64,000 nucleotides of DNA from Sisyra terminalis. Its lineage: Eukaryota > Arthropoda > Insecta > Neuroptera > Sisyridae. Under the pieces are notes generated by a model. It was not told the DNA's origin. It saw nothing but the letters and a program-made list of their open reading frames with translations, and made no database searches. The stretch spans positions 21,390,001 to 21,454,000 of the forward strand of contig OY292279.1 of NCBI GenBank assembly GCA_958496175.1, read 5' to 3'. A program made the position numbers and the translations under genes. Shown here in pieces: positions 36,752-48,466 of this stretch (position 1 is the first letter of the stretch; each line of letters starts with the position of its first letter).

Positions 36752-37015
36752 ATTTTACATATTTATATTCAACAATTTACTGCCGGAAACGTTGATTTTC
36801 ACAAACGAATAAAATTTATGTGTGAAAAGCCGGTTTATTTTCGTATTGATTTTTATAAGTTTGGAAAAGACGGCTTAATCAGAAAATCTGGAAAATATTT
36901 TTCGAATCCTAAAAAACGTTTAATGTATTATTTTGCATATTTATAATTAAAAAATTTTTGCGGAAAAAAGATTTTCACAAACGATGAAAATGTTTGGATG
37001 AAAAGCGTATATAAT
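36752..37015 (+). repeat. Direct repeat of about 90 bp, spaced about 178 bp
   Basis: ATTTTACATATTTATATTCA...GATTTTCACAAACGA...TGTGAAAAGC at 36752-36828 recurs as ATTTTGCATATTTATAATTA...GATTTTCACAAACGATGA...GGATGAAAAGC at 36931-37007. Probably a tandem duplication that has diverged. Confidence 0.55.
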
Positions 37016-37682
37016 TATTTATGGATTTTTTTTATTTTGGAAATTTTTGTAAAAATATAATCAACGGAAAAAAACAATTTCATAAATGCCCTTTTTTCTT
37101 CAATTTTTTGAGTGGGGGCAAGGTCTGTTAAATTTTCTTTTATTTTCCTTTTTACTTCATTTTTAAACAACATTTTTCTAAATTGTCCTGCATTTTTGTT
37201 ATTATATGTCGCTAAAAATTGTATTTTTTTAACATTTTACAATATCAATGACTAAATAATTATTTTTTGTAATTAATTAATTACTATTAATTTTGTTTGT
37301 CTCAAACATAATGGTTTCTTTCACAAACCCCTACCAATGATTTCCCATCGATTGGCAAAAAAAATTAGAAAACTCAAACTTTGAAATTTTGCCACCTAAT
37401 CGGTATAGGGTGGGGTAATATCGTTTTATACAAAGATTTTTTGGGGTAAGGGTTATAAAAGCTCTTTGATAGCAGTCTTAGAGAGTCTCACTCAGTATTG
37501 GCTGAGTCCTCTCACATACTTCAAAAATACTACACATGGGTCAATCAATGGATCATGCCTGAGATACAATGTAAAATAAATCAAATTTATGTATTATGTA
37601 TACCCATTGCATAATGATAATTTTGTATAAATATAACGACAAAAAACATAAAAGAAGGCTCATGTTGATTTTAGAACCGTCG

Positions 37683-37855
37683 AATCTGACAACATTGCAT
37701 TTTCTACTTTGTTTTTAATTTTATTTGCAAATAAATCGAATCATTATGAAAATTTAGATTCAAAAAAGAAAATGATACCATATTAGAAGTGAATTATCTA
37801 AATAATCGCGAAAAGAAAAAAAAAATAAAGTGGAAAAATGCAACGTTGCCAGATT
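37683..37855. repeat. Small inverted-repeat element, copy 1
   Basis: Left end AATCTGACAACATTGCATTT and right end, on the other strand, AAATCTGGCAACGTTGCATT are terminal inverted repeats of about 28 bases with a few mismatches. The element is about 170 bases long without coding potential. Copy 2 is at 48940-49107. Confidence 0.6.
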
Positions 37856-37859
37856 TGAT

Positions 37860-39450
37860 AGTTCTAAAAGAGCCCACAGTAGCTATATCAGGTAACAAAT
37901 GGCAAGGGCATAAAATATAATGAAAAATCTGGTGCAACTCTGTTACAAAATTCAGAATTCAATGAAAATGAGCAAATCGTATTTGGATTTTTAAACGGGA
38001 GGATCGGATAGGTATTCTTCAATAGCCAAAAAGTTGACAAATTGATCTTTAACAGGATAGCAGAAGAAAGGAGAGGAAGGATGTTTAAACTTGCAGCAAT
38101 TTTGTTTAAAATTGGATTCTTATGAGCTCAGTTTTATATTTACAGATTTTGTATGAATCAAACAATTTTATTCAAACTATCTGGTAATTCATTTTACATA
38201 ATAAAGCTTATGTGAGTTAAAATGGGTTGGAGAAAAAATATGATAATTCGAATGAAACCAAAGCTTCACCATGACGAATAAATGCAAAGCTACTTTAAAA
38301 AAAGGGAAACGACGTCAATAGAAAACATTTAGTTGGACAGAAAGTACCATTTTTGGTACTTATGGAACTAAAAGTTAGTAAGAATTTCACACTTCCAGCT
38401 ACACAAAGTCTACCCATCTATGCAAATACCTCATTTCATGCATGAAATTATGGTTTCATACCTCTTGCGAAGTATATTCATTACCACTTTTATGTATTGG
38501 ATGTAAATTATCTCCCTTTATGAATTTGTAAAATGTGTCCAGTTGCTTTGTAACAACTGAACTTGACCGAATTTTAGTAAGTCGGTTATATTTTTATTTT
38601 ATCTTTACAAAAAATTACTTTAACAATAAAAAAAAAACTAAAAAATAGTAAGAATATAAACTACAGACTTTTTTCTAGGAAAATGAATGTAATCTCTAAA
38701 AGATTAATTAAGTACTCGAGTGGGTGGCAAAGTATTATTTGAAATTATAGAAATGACAAGTTTTGGTATTTGGTCTTCAAATTTTGAGATATACATATGT
38801 ATAGTTTGACTTTAAAAGGGTATCTCCGGGAACAATGATGAAGGAAATTAATTTATCTGGTCTGCAAAATTATTGAGTTTTAAAGATACAGTATCAAAAA
38901 TTGATATGTTAGTGACATATTAATCATGTTATCGACTAATTTTTTTTTTTTAAATTTATCAACGTGAAGATGAATAATTTATTTTCTTAAGCTGTTTTAA
39001 ACTTAGTAGAAATGGTTTAGATCAGCGCTAGCTTACTTCCCATGGTTGAAAACATTTTAAAATGCGATCTGTAAAGATATTTTTACTCAGGGAAGTGTTA
39101 AACTATCCAATTGACTGTCTGCTGAGATTTATATCAGAAGCCGACCTGACCAATTGGAACTAAAAGCCAAGCTGGGGTGCAATAGTTCTTACAGGACGAG
39201 GCACGATATGACATAAAAATCTGCATCTTTTTAAGTATTAATACATGTCTAAGATTTAAATATATGTGTTCATATTGTGTGAATATGAGCCTTGAATCTA
39301 GCGTTCTGCTGTGTGCTTACCAAACAATGAAAATAATAAAAGAGGGAGCGATCAAGCACAATGAGATAAAATATATTCTATATGTTCTCTGGAGAATTAT
39401 TGACTTAAGAGAAATAAAGGTAGACAATAAAAATTGGGGTAGAATGTTCT
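37860..39450. other. Gene-free AT-rich stretch
   Basis: TCTGGTGCAACTCTGTTACA near 37929 may be a fragment of the same family as 37683-37855. The 62-codon frame at 39264-39452 is unsupported. Confidence 0.4.
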
Positions 39451-39454
39451 AGAG

Positions 39455-39530
39455 CAGTGGTTGTTACTCTTGAGTATCCGCACTACGAAGGTTCCGGAAT
39501 GAAATTTTTGGGGGTGCGAGAGAGCCAAAG
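39455..39530 (+). mobile_element. hAT-like terminus (orphan)
   Basis: CAGTGGTTGTTACTCTTGAG followed by a GC-richer CCGCACTACGAAGGTTCCGG segment resembles a hAT end. TTCTAGAG precedes it; no matching octamer after a complementary end was found. Confidence 0.4.
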
Positions 39531-39699
39531 TCATAAACTCTGAAAAAGGAATTGTATCCATCACTCTGCATTGACTCTAATAAAAATTTACCTAAAATTT
39601 CCTTTAATTTAATGAATATAACATTTTTTAAGTGCATAGTAGAAATCAAGTTCTGATAGTTACTATAAATACTCAGAAATTTCAAAGTTAGAAGAAATT

Positions 39700-40920
39700 G
39701 GTTTTGGATTTAAATATTGGATAAAATTGGATAAAATTGGACATAAACTTGGGAAATTGACAAAATTTTTGAAACATATTTTCCGTAGTGGATTAACTAT
39801 TTGGATACCTACAACTCTGTACAGAACTTTGGTACCTGCGTTAGGCTCTTATGTGTCCGGGTTTTTGTTAATTTTCATATTCCTAGGAATGCCTTTCAGA
39901 TCTTATCTTTAAATCTTTGCTTTCATAAATTATGCGATTTCATTAAAAATAATACACATAAAGTTTATGTTACAGTGAAATAATAAGGGGACTAAATAAA
40001 TATTTAAATCAAAATTAGATAATTGTATATAGACCAATTTTCTGTGATTAGTTCTGTGTTACTAACCAAATTATTACAAAATTGCGGAGATTGTCCAACG
40101 TGTTTCATATCACGTATTCTTTGATAGATATTGTTATTTTATTGAAACGATGAACGATGTCACCAGACTGATAAAATGTATAAAAATGTTAAAGTTTATT
40201 TTTATTATTATTGGTATTTACATACCATAATATATTGTGTTTTTCAGGAAAATACGTTGATCAATAAACAGTGAAAGTTAACTCATGAGCATACTCATGA
40301 CCAATTGCTTAAAATCCAAAATGAACCAATTTTGAAAAATCAATTAACTATTTTATAGATAAAATAAATGTTATAATATAAAAATTTAATGTTATACACT
40401 TGTTAACTACATATTAGCTATATAGTCATAGTTATATTTGGATATATATTAAAATAGATTTCTTACCTTATCAATCTTGATATTTTTTTAAAATGTTATC
40501 AATGTTATTAATAAACCACTCAAAACACTATTAAGACATACAAGAACACGCAAAAGACGTCAATTTTTAAAATAGCGCATTTTATAGATCACGTGAAACA
40601 CCAAAAGAAAACGAACTAAGAAATGAAAAACACCATTTTAAGATATAACGACAAAACAATATAGAAATAAGTGTTTTCAAATATACTTATCCAAAGTTGT
40701 TATTATTTTTACAATTTTATCGTTAGAATTGATCAAAATATTTTTAAAAATATTATTTCATATTTCAAAAAATATTATGTGATGTAGTTCAGTAACTGTA
40801 ATTGCCTTCTTTTAGTTAAAAATTTTATAATTAATAAGTGAATCGAACAAATAAAAAAAAAGGAATCCTAAAAATAACTTTTTATCCAGAAAGTTTTGTT
40901 AAGATCAATAAAAAACACTA
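39700..40920. other. Gene-free AT-rich stretch
   Basis: Contains a short triplicate of GGATAAAATTGG near 39718-39740 and overlapping unsupported open frames at 39727-39983. No recognised domain. Confidence 0.45.
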
Positions 40921-40923
40921 AAG

Positions 40924-41000
40924 CAGGGTTGCCCAAACTATGCTCCGTATAGCCTAAAAGATATTTCGCAAAAAATTGGAGTAAATTTTGAAAATTAAAC
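40924..41000 (+). mobile_element. hAT-like terminus (orphan)
   Basis: CAGGGTTGCCCAAACTATGC is a typical hAT-style end. The partner end was not located. Confidence 0.4.
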
Positions 41001-43690
41001 ATATTTTACTTCATAATACAAGACAAGCTACGGTTAAACATTGTTGAGATTTATTTCGCCAGGAGCAGGCGAAAATTTGTAGTACCTTATTTTGGGTAAA
41101 AATTATCAATCATTTTAATTTTTAATTATATATGTAAAGAGAATATTATATTCCCTTTAATTTTGGCGCGTACTTCCTCAGCCGCTTGATTTATAACATA
41201 CAAAATTTTGACATAAAATAAATAATTAATTATTACAAATATTATAAATTGCAATAACATAGTTTTACAAATATTAAAATTGTACGAATAATTAGCTTTA
41301 ATTGTCGTTTCTTTATTTTATAGGTAATTTTTCATTATTGTAATTAATAATCTTAATTCTATTAAAAACTTTATTTTATAGAGAAACAAATTTGGTTAAT
41401 TATTAAAGATTATAGAAAATTATATATATATATATATTTATGTTTATCAAATAAATAATATTTTTAACCACAATTTTTCATATGTATAAATTTTATATTT
41501 TTTCAAATAGTCAATTTTTTTTCACATATTTTTCTTTAAAATTAATTCTCCGTGACACTCACCATGATAGGAAGCAACATTATTTACCCTTTTTTAAAAC
41601 CCTGCAAAAGACTAAGATTTCCCAAGAGCATGCTCAACGTAAGGTTCGAAAAACATTCCGTTTGTTTCTACTTAACTTGTTTAAAAGGTAATAGAAAATC
41701 GATGCTGCCTGTGAATAATATTTTTAATACATACATATATATAACATATAATATTGTCAGTTAATATATTCTTAATAAAATACATTAAATAATAGTTATA
41801 AATAAGGTTACCTGTAAGAAAAATTAATAAAAACATCAAATATTAAAAAGTATCCAGAAAATAAGAATCATTAATGAATATTAAAACCATGGATAAGAAT
41901 ACCAACAATGTTACCTGTAAATTCAATTCGAATTTTATAGTCAACAAATGTATTTTATGAAATTACTACTTATATAGCAAATGAAAATTAAGAATTATAT
42001 TGTTATTATTTATAAGGATATAATAAATAAGCACCAATCACTAATCATCTCACCAAAGTTTCCTTATATAATATAATATAATTATATAATAATAACAATA
42101 TAATTTTTATTTAATATTTGACATATTAATAGTGATTTCATAAATATATATTGACTATAAAGTTCGAAATTATATTTCAGTTCATTAAATTTCAATATAT
42201 TCCAATATCGTCTACAAAAATGTAAATATTAAAGGGAAATGCCATCTTTGAATGATTATATAAACTAAAAGAAAATTTATCAATCTAACAAACATTTGCA
42301 AAACGTTTTCAGATACGTATGAAAAAAACCTTGTTTTTAACATTTTCTATTTAGTAAAAAAAAGAATAAATTTGAAATTTCTGCTTCTATTTAATCCAGT
42401 AATTAATAACAAATATCAAATAAATATTAATTGTTTCATTTTTAATGAGATTCTGCTTATAGTATTTATCATGAAGAGGTAGTAATAAAAATATTATTTT
42501 AATCAACCATACAATAGCTATATATTCTTTTAGAATTGCTCTCATTTCCTGTCTCCTGAGTAACAAAATTATAGAAGTCGAAGATTGAATAATAATTCAC
42601 TTCAAAATGGTAATTATTGACATGTATAATTGCCTCAGTTAGGAAATTTCAGAGATTCTTTGAACTCTAGATTCTAGAATATACCTTTATACCTAAAATG
42701 AATAATAATATAAATGATTAAAATCATGTAAAAAATATTCTGATTATATTTATTTATCAATTATGTCTCACCTATTATTAACATAAACATAAATAAATAC
42801 CAGATATAATTTCCTCTCTATTGCCGTTAAAAGAAATAATTATCTTTAATCAAAGTCCAGGATTTCTTAGCTTTATACTCGATTAATATACAAATTTAGT
42901 CTTCTGTGTTTTAGGTTTCATATTAGGATTAACCCACAAAAAATAAAAATTCTCACCTTAATATGTTAAAGTACGCCCGACCGTTAAAACAACATTATCT
43001 ATGATAATTAATTTTTCACTAATGACTTATCAAATTCGCATAAAATTAATCAATTAATTAGATAGTTTCTATCAATAATGATATTTAAAAAAGACCATAT
43101 TAGTGAGATGTCTCATACGGTTTTATTGAATCTAAATAATTTTTAAAAAAATATGCAAAAATGTAGTCTACAATTATCAAAAGCTATAAAGTACAAAAAC
43201 ATACCTATAAGCCTAGTTTACTATTAGAATTTATTATTTTATTATCATTTAATAGAATTTGTTTATTATTATCATTTATTAGAATTGTTAACTATTATTT
43301 ATTAGATCTGAACATGTTTTACCCATTGTAACATGTAAATTATTTTAGTCATTAATGACCAAGATGTTAAACAGTGACTTTAAATAAAATAAAAAAAAAA
43401 TTATCAAAAGGATATAGATTTGAGGTCAATACAGTTTTAGATTGGTGGACCTCAATGAAATATATAAAAATAAAATAACGACAGAAAGCTATATGAAAAA
43501 AAGGATTACAAAAAATAAGTACTATCTCAAAATAGATGTCGTTATGTTACGTTTTAGTCACGTGGCTATATTTTTCGCTAGGAATTAGCGACTAGCGACT
43601 GCATGAAAATGCACAATAAGATGCAAAAATAGAAATATAGCAACGTTTCTTAACTTTTTTTCAGTCCACAGACCTCTTGGCCATCAGGTG
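41001..43690. other. Gene-free, extremely AT-rich stretch
   Basis: Holds a (TA)n run at 41421-41437 and long AT-only tracts. The overlapping frames at 41482-41764 have no recognisable domain. No RNA gene seen. Confidence 0.5.
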
Positions 43691-43701
43691 ATAGCCTAGA
43701 G

Positions 43702-43948
43702 CATGGGTCGGCAACCTTTTGTTGTAAAAGGGCCAAATATTTTTCATGGGAATCAGTGCAGGCCGCACTTGGAGTAGGTATACCTACAATATTTATGTAC
43801 AAATATTTTAGTTTTAAAAATAAAACGCTACATGTTGTAAAACGCTACTATGTGTCTGTCATGTGCGTTGCAGCGAGAATCTTTCGGGCCGCACCAAGAT
43901 GTCTCGTTGGCCGCATGCGGCCCGCGGGCCGCAGGTTGCCGACCCATA
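43702..43948. mobile_element. hAT-type miniature element with perfect 8-bp target duplication
   Basis: Ends CATGGGTCGGCAACCTTTTG (43702) and CAGGTTGCCGACCCATA (to 43948) are inverted repeats of about 15 bases. GCCTAGAG flanks both sides exactly (43694-43701 and 43949-43956). The right part is GC-rich (GGCCGCATGCGGCCCGCGGG). TGGGTCGGCAACC is a common hAT terminal type. No transposase; the open frame crossing it is incidental. Confidence 0.85.
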
Positions 43949-44210
43949 GCCTAGAGCATCCCCCTCAATCGCATTAAGTCGACGCGTGCGCAGTGCGTTG
44001 TTACGTTATATAATAGGACGTTATGTATTTTAACGAACCAAAAGTAAGTTTTTCGACGTTTTCTTATTTATTGTTTACAAAGTCGTAAAAGGATCATAGC
44101 AATCCAATTGTTTGCATATTCCTTCTTGATTAGATAAATTGTACATTGTTCAAATTCATTTTTGTCTAGCACGTTCTGTTTTAAAGTTATATTACACGTT
44201 TTATTAAAAA

Positions 44211-44782
44211 TGAGAGTGGGTACAAAAGTAACATAGCCCCCTAGGGTACAAAATTAATCTGTTACTTTTGTCCTCGTAATGATTTTATTATTAACATCAT
44301 ATTTTTATGGATATCTACTTCAATAGAATAGTTTTCGATACATTTCCGTGTCGGTAGTTCTTCATGCATGGGTTCTTATGCGTTGTCGCGGCATTCAATT
44401 GATTCATTTCCTTAAAATATTGATTTTTTGAGTATTTAAAATGCTGAATTTGGTTTATATCATTAATATAAAGTCTTTTAATAAGTAATTTGTTGATTTA
44501 ACTTGTACTATGTTTTCATTGGCAACCCTTAGCAGTCTTGTTACTTTCTACCCACAACGTGTTACTTTCGACCCGCCTACATGGTCGAAAGTAACAACTG
44601 ACAATTTTTTTAACTCCGTGTTATTCATATAAAACACACCATAATTTAATAAATCAAGTTACTATTATGAAGAACATAAACTAAATTTATATGTGGTTAT
44701 ATTGATTTAATGGCAATAATAACACCCAGCCAGAAATCAAGGTAAAAGTACAAATTGTAATTTTTGTACCCGGTCTCCCCTA
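44211..44782. mobile_element. Inverted-repeat element with GGGTACAAAAGTAAC ends
   Basis: Left TGAGAGTGGGTACAAAAGTAAC and, on the other strand, right GGGAGACCGGGTACAAAAATTAC form terminal inverted repeats. GTTACTTTYGACCC-type words recur inside, including a perfect hairpin at 44561-44595. No transposase and no confident target duplication. Confidence 0.5.
44561..44595. repeat. Perfect 13-bp hairpin
   Basis: GTTACTTTCGACC (44561-44573) pairs exactly with GGTCGAAAGTAAC (44583-44595) around a 9-base loop. It lies within the element at 44211-44782 and repeats its terminal words. Confidence 0.8.
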
Positions 44783-44919
44783 CTTTTTAAAAATATTTTC
44801 ATATTATTTCTATTAATTACCAAAGATTAATTCGAATTTTGTTCTTTTTTGTTTCAATAGACGATAATATTATTGGTAAAGATTGACAATTGTTAATTAT
44901 TTGCATAATATATTATGGT

Positions 44920-45496
44920 CAGAGATCCTGAAGATATTAAGATATTGAAGAAAAGTATCTAGATACAAGATAAGTGCTTTTCTTCTAAATTATTCGAGAA
45001 GTTAAATGAGTTTCAAGTTACTCTTAAAAAAAGGAACTTAAATACTTATCTTAAGCTGCTTTTATGGTAGATAAAAATATACTTTTTTTGTTACATAATT
45101 ACTTAACATATTATGTATGTACTAATTCTCATAACGTATTAGGTAACATTGTAAGGTAATCAAAAAATATTATTCTTATCTTTATTTTAATTTACGAAAA
45201 ATAAAAGTATGCATGTCTAATCCCCTGTAAACACAACACATTTTAAAAATCATTGAGGATTAGTAAAAAAAATAAGAGTTCAAGTAATATATTTTTAAAT
45301 ATCATATAACTCTATATCTATTCTTTCAGTATCTAAAACACTTTTTAAGTTACAATATACAGTTTTTTTGAATTGTTATGTAAAATACTAGTTACTTTTT
45401 GTCAAAAAATAGAGAAACTAAGATATAGTATCTTAGATATTTTAAAGTAGCTTAGATACTTGAAAGTAACTAAGATACTTTTTTCTGACAGCTCTT
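44920..45496. repeat. GTTACTT/AGATACTTT-iterated repeat, copy 3
   Basis: Starts GTCAGAGATCCTGAAGATAT and ends AAGATACTTTTTTCTGACAG. On the other strand the end reads TGTCAGAAAAAAGTATCTTAG, so the outer GTCAGA words are inverted. The interior matches copies at 6517 and 29651. Confidence 0.6.
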
Positions 45497-46880
45497 ATTA
45501 TAGTTGATCAAGGTAGCAGTGAGTCGTCCAGTGTAAAACCATAGAAAAACTATTTAGAGAAATCAACTTTAACCAAATCATTAGGGTATTAATTGTTCGA
45601 GGAATAAATATTCCAGAAATGAGAAAATAGATGATTTATGGCCCATTGAAGTTATCTAGAAGAAGTGAATTTTAGTATAAAAATCAACCAATCGGTTATA
45701 GAAGAGAGTCACTAAAAATTCGAGGTAAAAAATTTTATTTTCTGTTTATATAAATCGTTGCAAATAAACATTATTGTATTGTAAATAAATGTAGGCAAAT
45801 CGTAACAAATGTATTACAGCTAATTTTAGTGTAGCAATTTAGCTTAATTTTAGCGTATTGTTAGGATTAAATAAAATTTCCTAGTTATAAATAATTTATT
45901 AATGAATTACATAAATACTTGTAAAAATTCGTAAAACTTTACAATATAATCACTAACGGAATGGTATTTTTGAAGTTAGTTTGGTAAAATAACGTATATT
46001 TTTGTAACTAACACTATTGTGGGTTTTAGCTTCGAATTGCAAATCTAGTTTTTGTAAATAGGTGAACTCTTCTATCTTCCCTATCAGCGTTTTGTAGTCT
46101 CCAAATTGCATTTTCAGGGTGTAATAAGTAAAGAAATGTAGTATTGAAGAATCATGTTCAATTTTATTTGACATTAGGTAGATACATAGAATTACAGTTT
46201 TCGAAATTGGAGGTGATTTGTTGGACCTTAAAGAAAGTATTTGTTATATACGGCATAAGCACTCTATACTACATCTCTGTGGTAGTAAGCTCCATAATCA
46301 GAAACTATCATTGAGGAGGAAAATCACTTTTAAAGCTTATTATACTTGGAAGATGCAATTCAGAAAAATTACGAAACGCCAACAGGCCAAATGTAACTGT
46401 ATACTAACATATTTTAATGTTTATTCTTAACTTTATTAATTTTTAAGAAAATGGTAAATAGAGGTTATGGAATATTGACTATCGAATATATATTATCAAT
46501 CTGAAATTATCATAAAATATTTTTGTAAATATCGGGATTTATTTAAAATGCATGGGAGTATTGAAAGAAAAGACAATCGTTTATATTTCAACACTTTTAT
46601 TGTGTTTTATAAAAAATAAAAATTCATTTTCAAATTAATTTTGTTTGTATTTATGAAAATAAATCATTGCAACATTCAGGATATTTATGTTAAAAACTAT
46701 ATAAGAAATATGTTTCCTTTAGGTAAGCATTGTTTCTAATCGAAAAAATAATGCTTTTAAATTAATTTTCTCGTTAACTAAATATTGAATGTTAACTAAA
46801 TAATCAAATCAAAAACTGAATATAAAATAAGACAAAATTAATTGCAGTATTTTCATCAAGGTAAAGGTTTATGTACGACC
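45497..46880. other. Gene-free stretch 3' of the desaturase
   Basis: No recognised gene; the small frames at 45953-46174 (minus) and 46218-46430 (plus) are unsupported. It may include an extended desaturase 3' untranslated region if the first poly(A) signal is not the only one used. Confidence 0.45.
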
Positions 46881-46883
46881 TAC

Positions 46884-46889
46884 TTTATT
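46884..46889 (-). terminator. Poly(A) signal AATAAA for the desaturase
   Basis: The first AATAAA on the minus strand after the desaturase stop codon, about 125 bases downstream. Its position is what a short insect 3' untranslated region would need. No other AATAAA lies between it and the stop. Confidence 0.55.
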
Positions 46890-47013
46890 GTATTTTATCA
46901 TTTCAATCGTTTCAACAACTTTTAAAAAATATTAAATAATTACCCAGTATTACCTGGTGCATAATAAGCTTACATTGGTAATAAAAATAATTAATACTCA
47001 AAGAAAAAGAACA

Positions 47014-48439
47014 TTACTTCTTTTTACATTCGTCGTTATCTTCAGATTCTTGAACCTCACCCCAAACCGAATGCGTTCCATCACCCGTTTTTTGAATAAC
47101 TCGTTGCACCAAATCTTTCGATGGAGTTTTCAGGTCATATGCCCATCCAATTTTTGCAAATAAATCAATCCAAAAAGTCGTAAAATTAACTTTATAGTTT
47201 CCGAGCTCAGCTGCTTTGTAATCCCAAGGGAATACGTGGTGGTAATTGTGCCATCCTTCTCCCATGGCGACGAGGGCAACGCCGATATTCTCACTGGGGT
47301 TGATACGTCTGAAAAATATTTATTTATTATGATATAAGTGGAGATTGGGGATAATTTTCTTACTTATCATAAGGTCTGTTTCCCCAAATATGGGCAGCAC
47401 TATTTACGAGCCAAGTGAAGTTTAATGATAAAATGTATCGGGCGGCTGCTTGGGATAAAATTCCGTTGTACAAGGTTTCACCCCAACAAAAATACGGAAC
47501 AACACTTGGAATAATGAAGCAAAATAATAATTTCATGGTGAGAAAATATCTAAAATGCAATAAAATAAGTGTTAGGTAAGCACTAATGTTTCTTGGAAGA
47601 GAAATACAAACTTTTCGTGAAATTGGACCACAGGATCGGCCAAAACATCGCTCATGTCCACTTGTTGTCCTCTACGAAGGACTTCAGGATGCTTTCGCAT
47701 CATCAACCATCCAACGTGGGCGAAAAAGAAACCTCGGTTCGAATTATGTGGATCAGCATCCGTCTCCGTAAATTTATGATGTACACGATGATCCCGAACC
47801 CAATCGAAAATTCGATTCTGTAATAATTAAAATTATTTTATATCACTGAAAATCTAGAATAAAATTATAATTACTTGTCCGGAAACAGAATAGCAAATCA
47901 TTAAAATGATTCGTAGAGGTAATTTCGCTTTATATGATTTGTGAGACCACAAACGATGGACACCTCCTGTAACCCCAAAACCGGCGACTCCACCAACAAA
48001 AAAACCTGCAAGTATTATAAAATTAGTTAAGATATAAAATGATAAATAATTGATTTTACGAGAACTCACCCCATAATATGGTTACAAACGTTTTAAGCGC
48101 TTTCGAATAGGGAAATACGAAAAAAGCATAAACTGCCCAAAAATGATACAAGACAATGAAGATTATGTTAAACCAAATTAGTGGTGTTTTGAATTCATGC
48201 CACGTCGATGGATTTTCGATCACTTTAATATTGTATTTAGGGGCAACATTTGATTTTTCTTCAATTTTTTTATCATCTATAGGATCTACACTGTCATCGT
48301 ACCCGTAACTTTTCGTCGTAACGTTGCAATTTGGATCCCAAAAATAATTCTCTTCTTTAGTATTTGATGATTTTAATGATTTTTCTTGAGATTCCATTAT
48401 AAAGGTGGTGGTGTTAAGGTTTATTACTTTTGTTGCCAT
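47014..48439 (-). CDS. Acyl-CoA desaturase (delta-9/delta-11 type), five coding exons
   Basis: Endoplasmic reticulum di-iron enzyme that puts a double bond into fatty acyl-CoA, using cytochrome b5. Coding exons: 48439-48070, 48005-47875, 47817-47612, 47549-47364, 47308-47014 (stop TAA). They sum to 1188 bases, 395 residues, with phases 1, 0, 2 and 2. Introns are 64, 57, 62 and 55 bases. Donors are GTGAGT, GTAATT, GTTTGT and GTAAGA; acceptors all end in AG. Histidine box I HRLWSH is at 140-145, box II HRVHH at 177-181, NSAAH at 285-289 and box III HNYHH at 318-322, so all metal ligands are kept. Hydrophobic segments are near 85-109, 114-138, 238-257 and 267-285. The length is slightly above the usual 350-390 because of a polar N-terminal extension of about 70 residues; Met15 could be an alternative start. 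Substrate and position specificity cannot be read from sequence. The exon 3 donor GTTTGT is weak but needed to keep the HEKYFLTMK junction. Confidence 0.93.
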
Positions 48440-48443
48440 TTTT

Positions 48444-48466
48444 CTAAAATAGAAAAAAAAAATAAT
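48444..48466 (-). promoter_or_regulatory. 3' splice site of a 5'-UTR intron of the desaturase
   Basis: On the minus strand a pyrimidine run TTTTTTTTTTCTATTTTAG ends at 48444, only four bases before the start codon (AAAAATGG). This is a strong acceptor, so the transcript probably starts in a non-coding exon further right. Introns just before the ATG are common in insect desaturases. The upstream exon and promoter were not identified. Confidence 0.6.

Noticed and set aside
43756..43977. 73-codon frame with a GC-rich end
   Set aside because: It lies across the hAT miniature element and its target duplication.
47586..47823. Two overlapping plus-strand open frames of 61 and 76 codons
   Set aside because: They are antisense to desaturase exon 3 and have no domain of their own.
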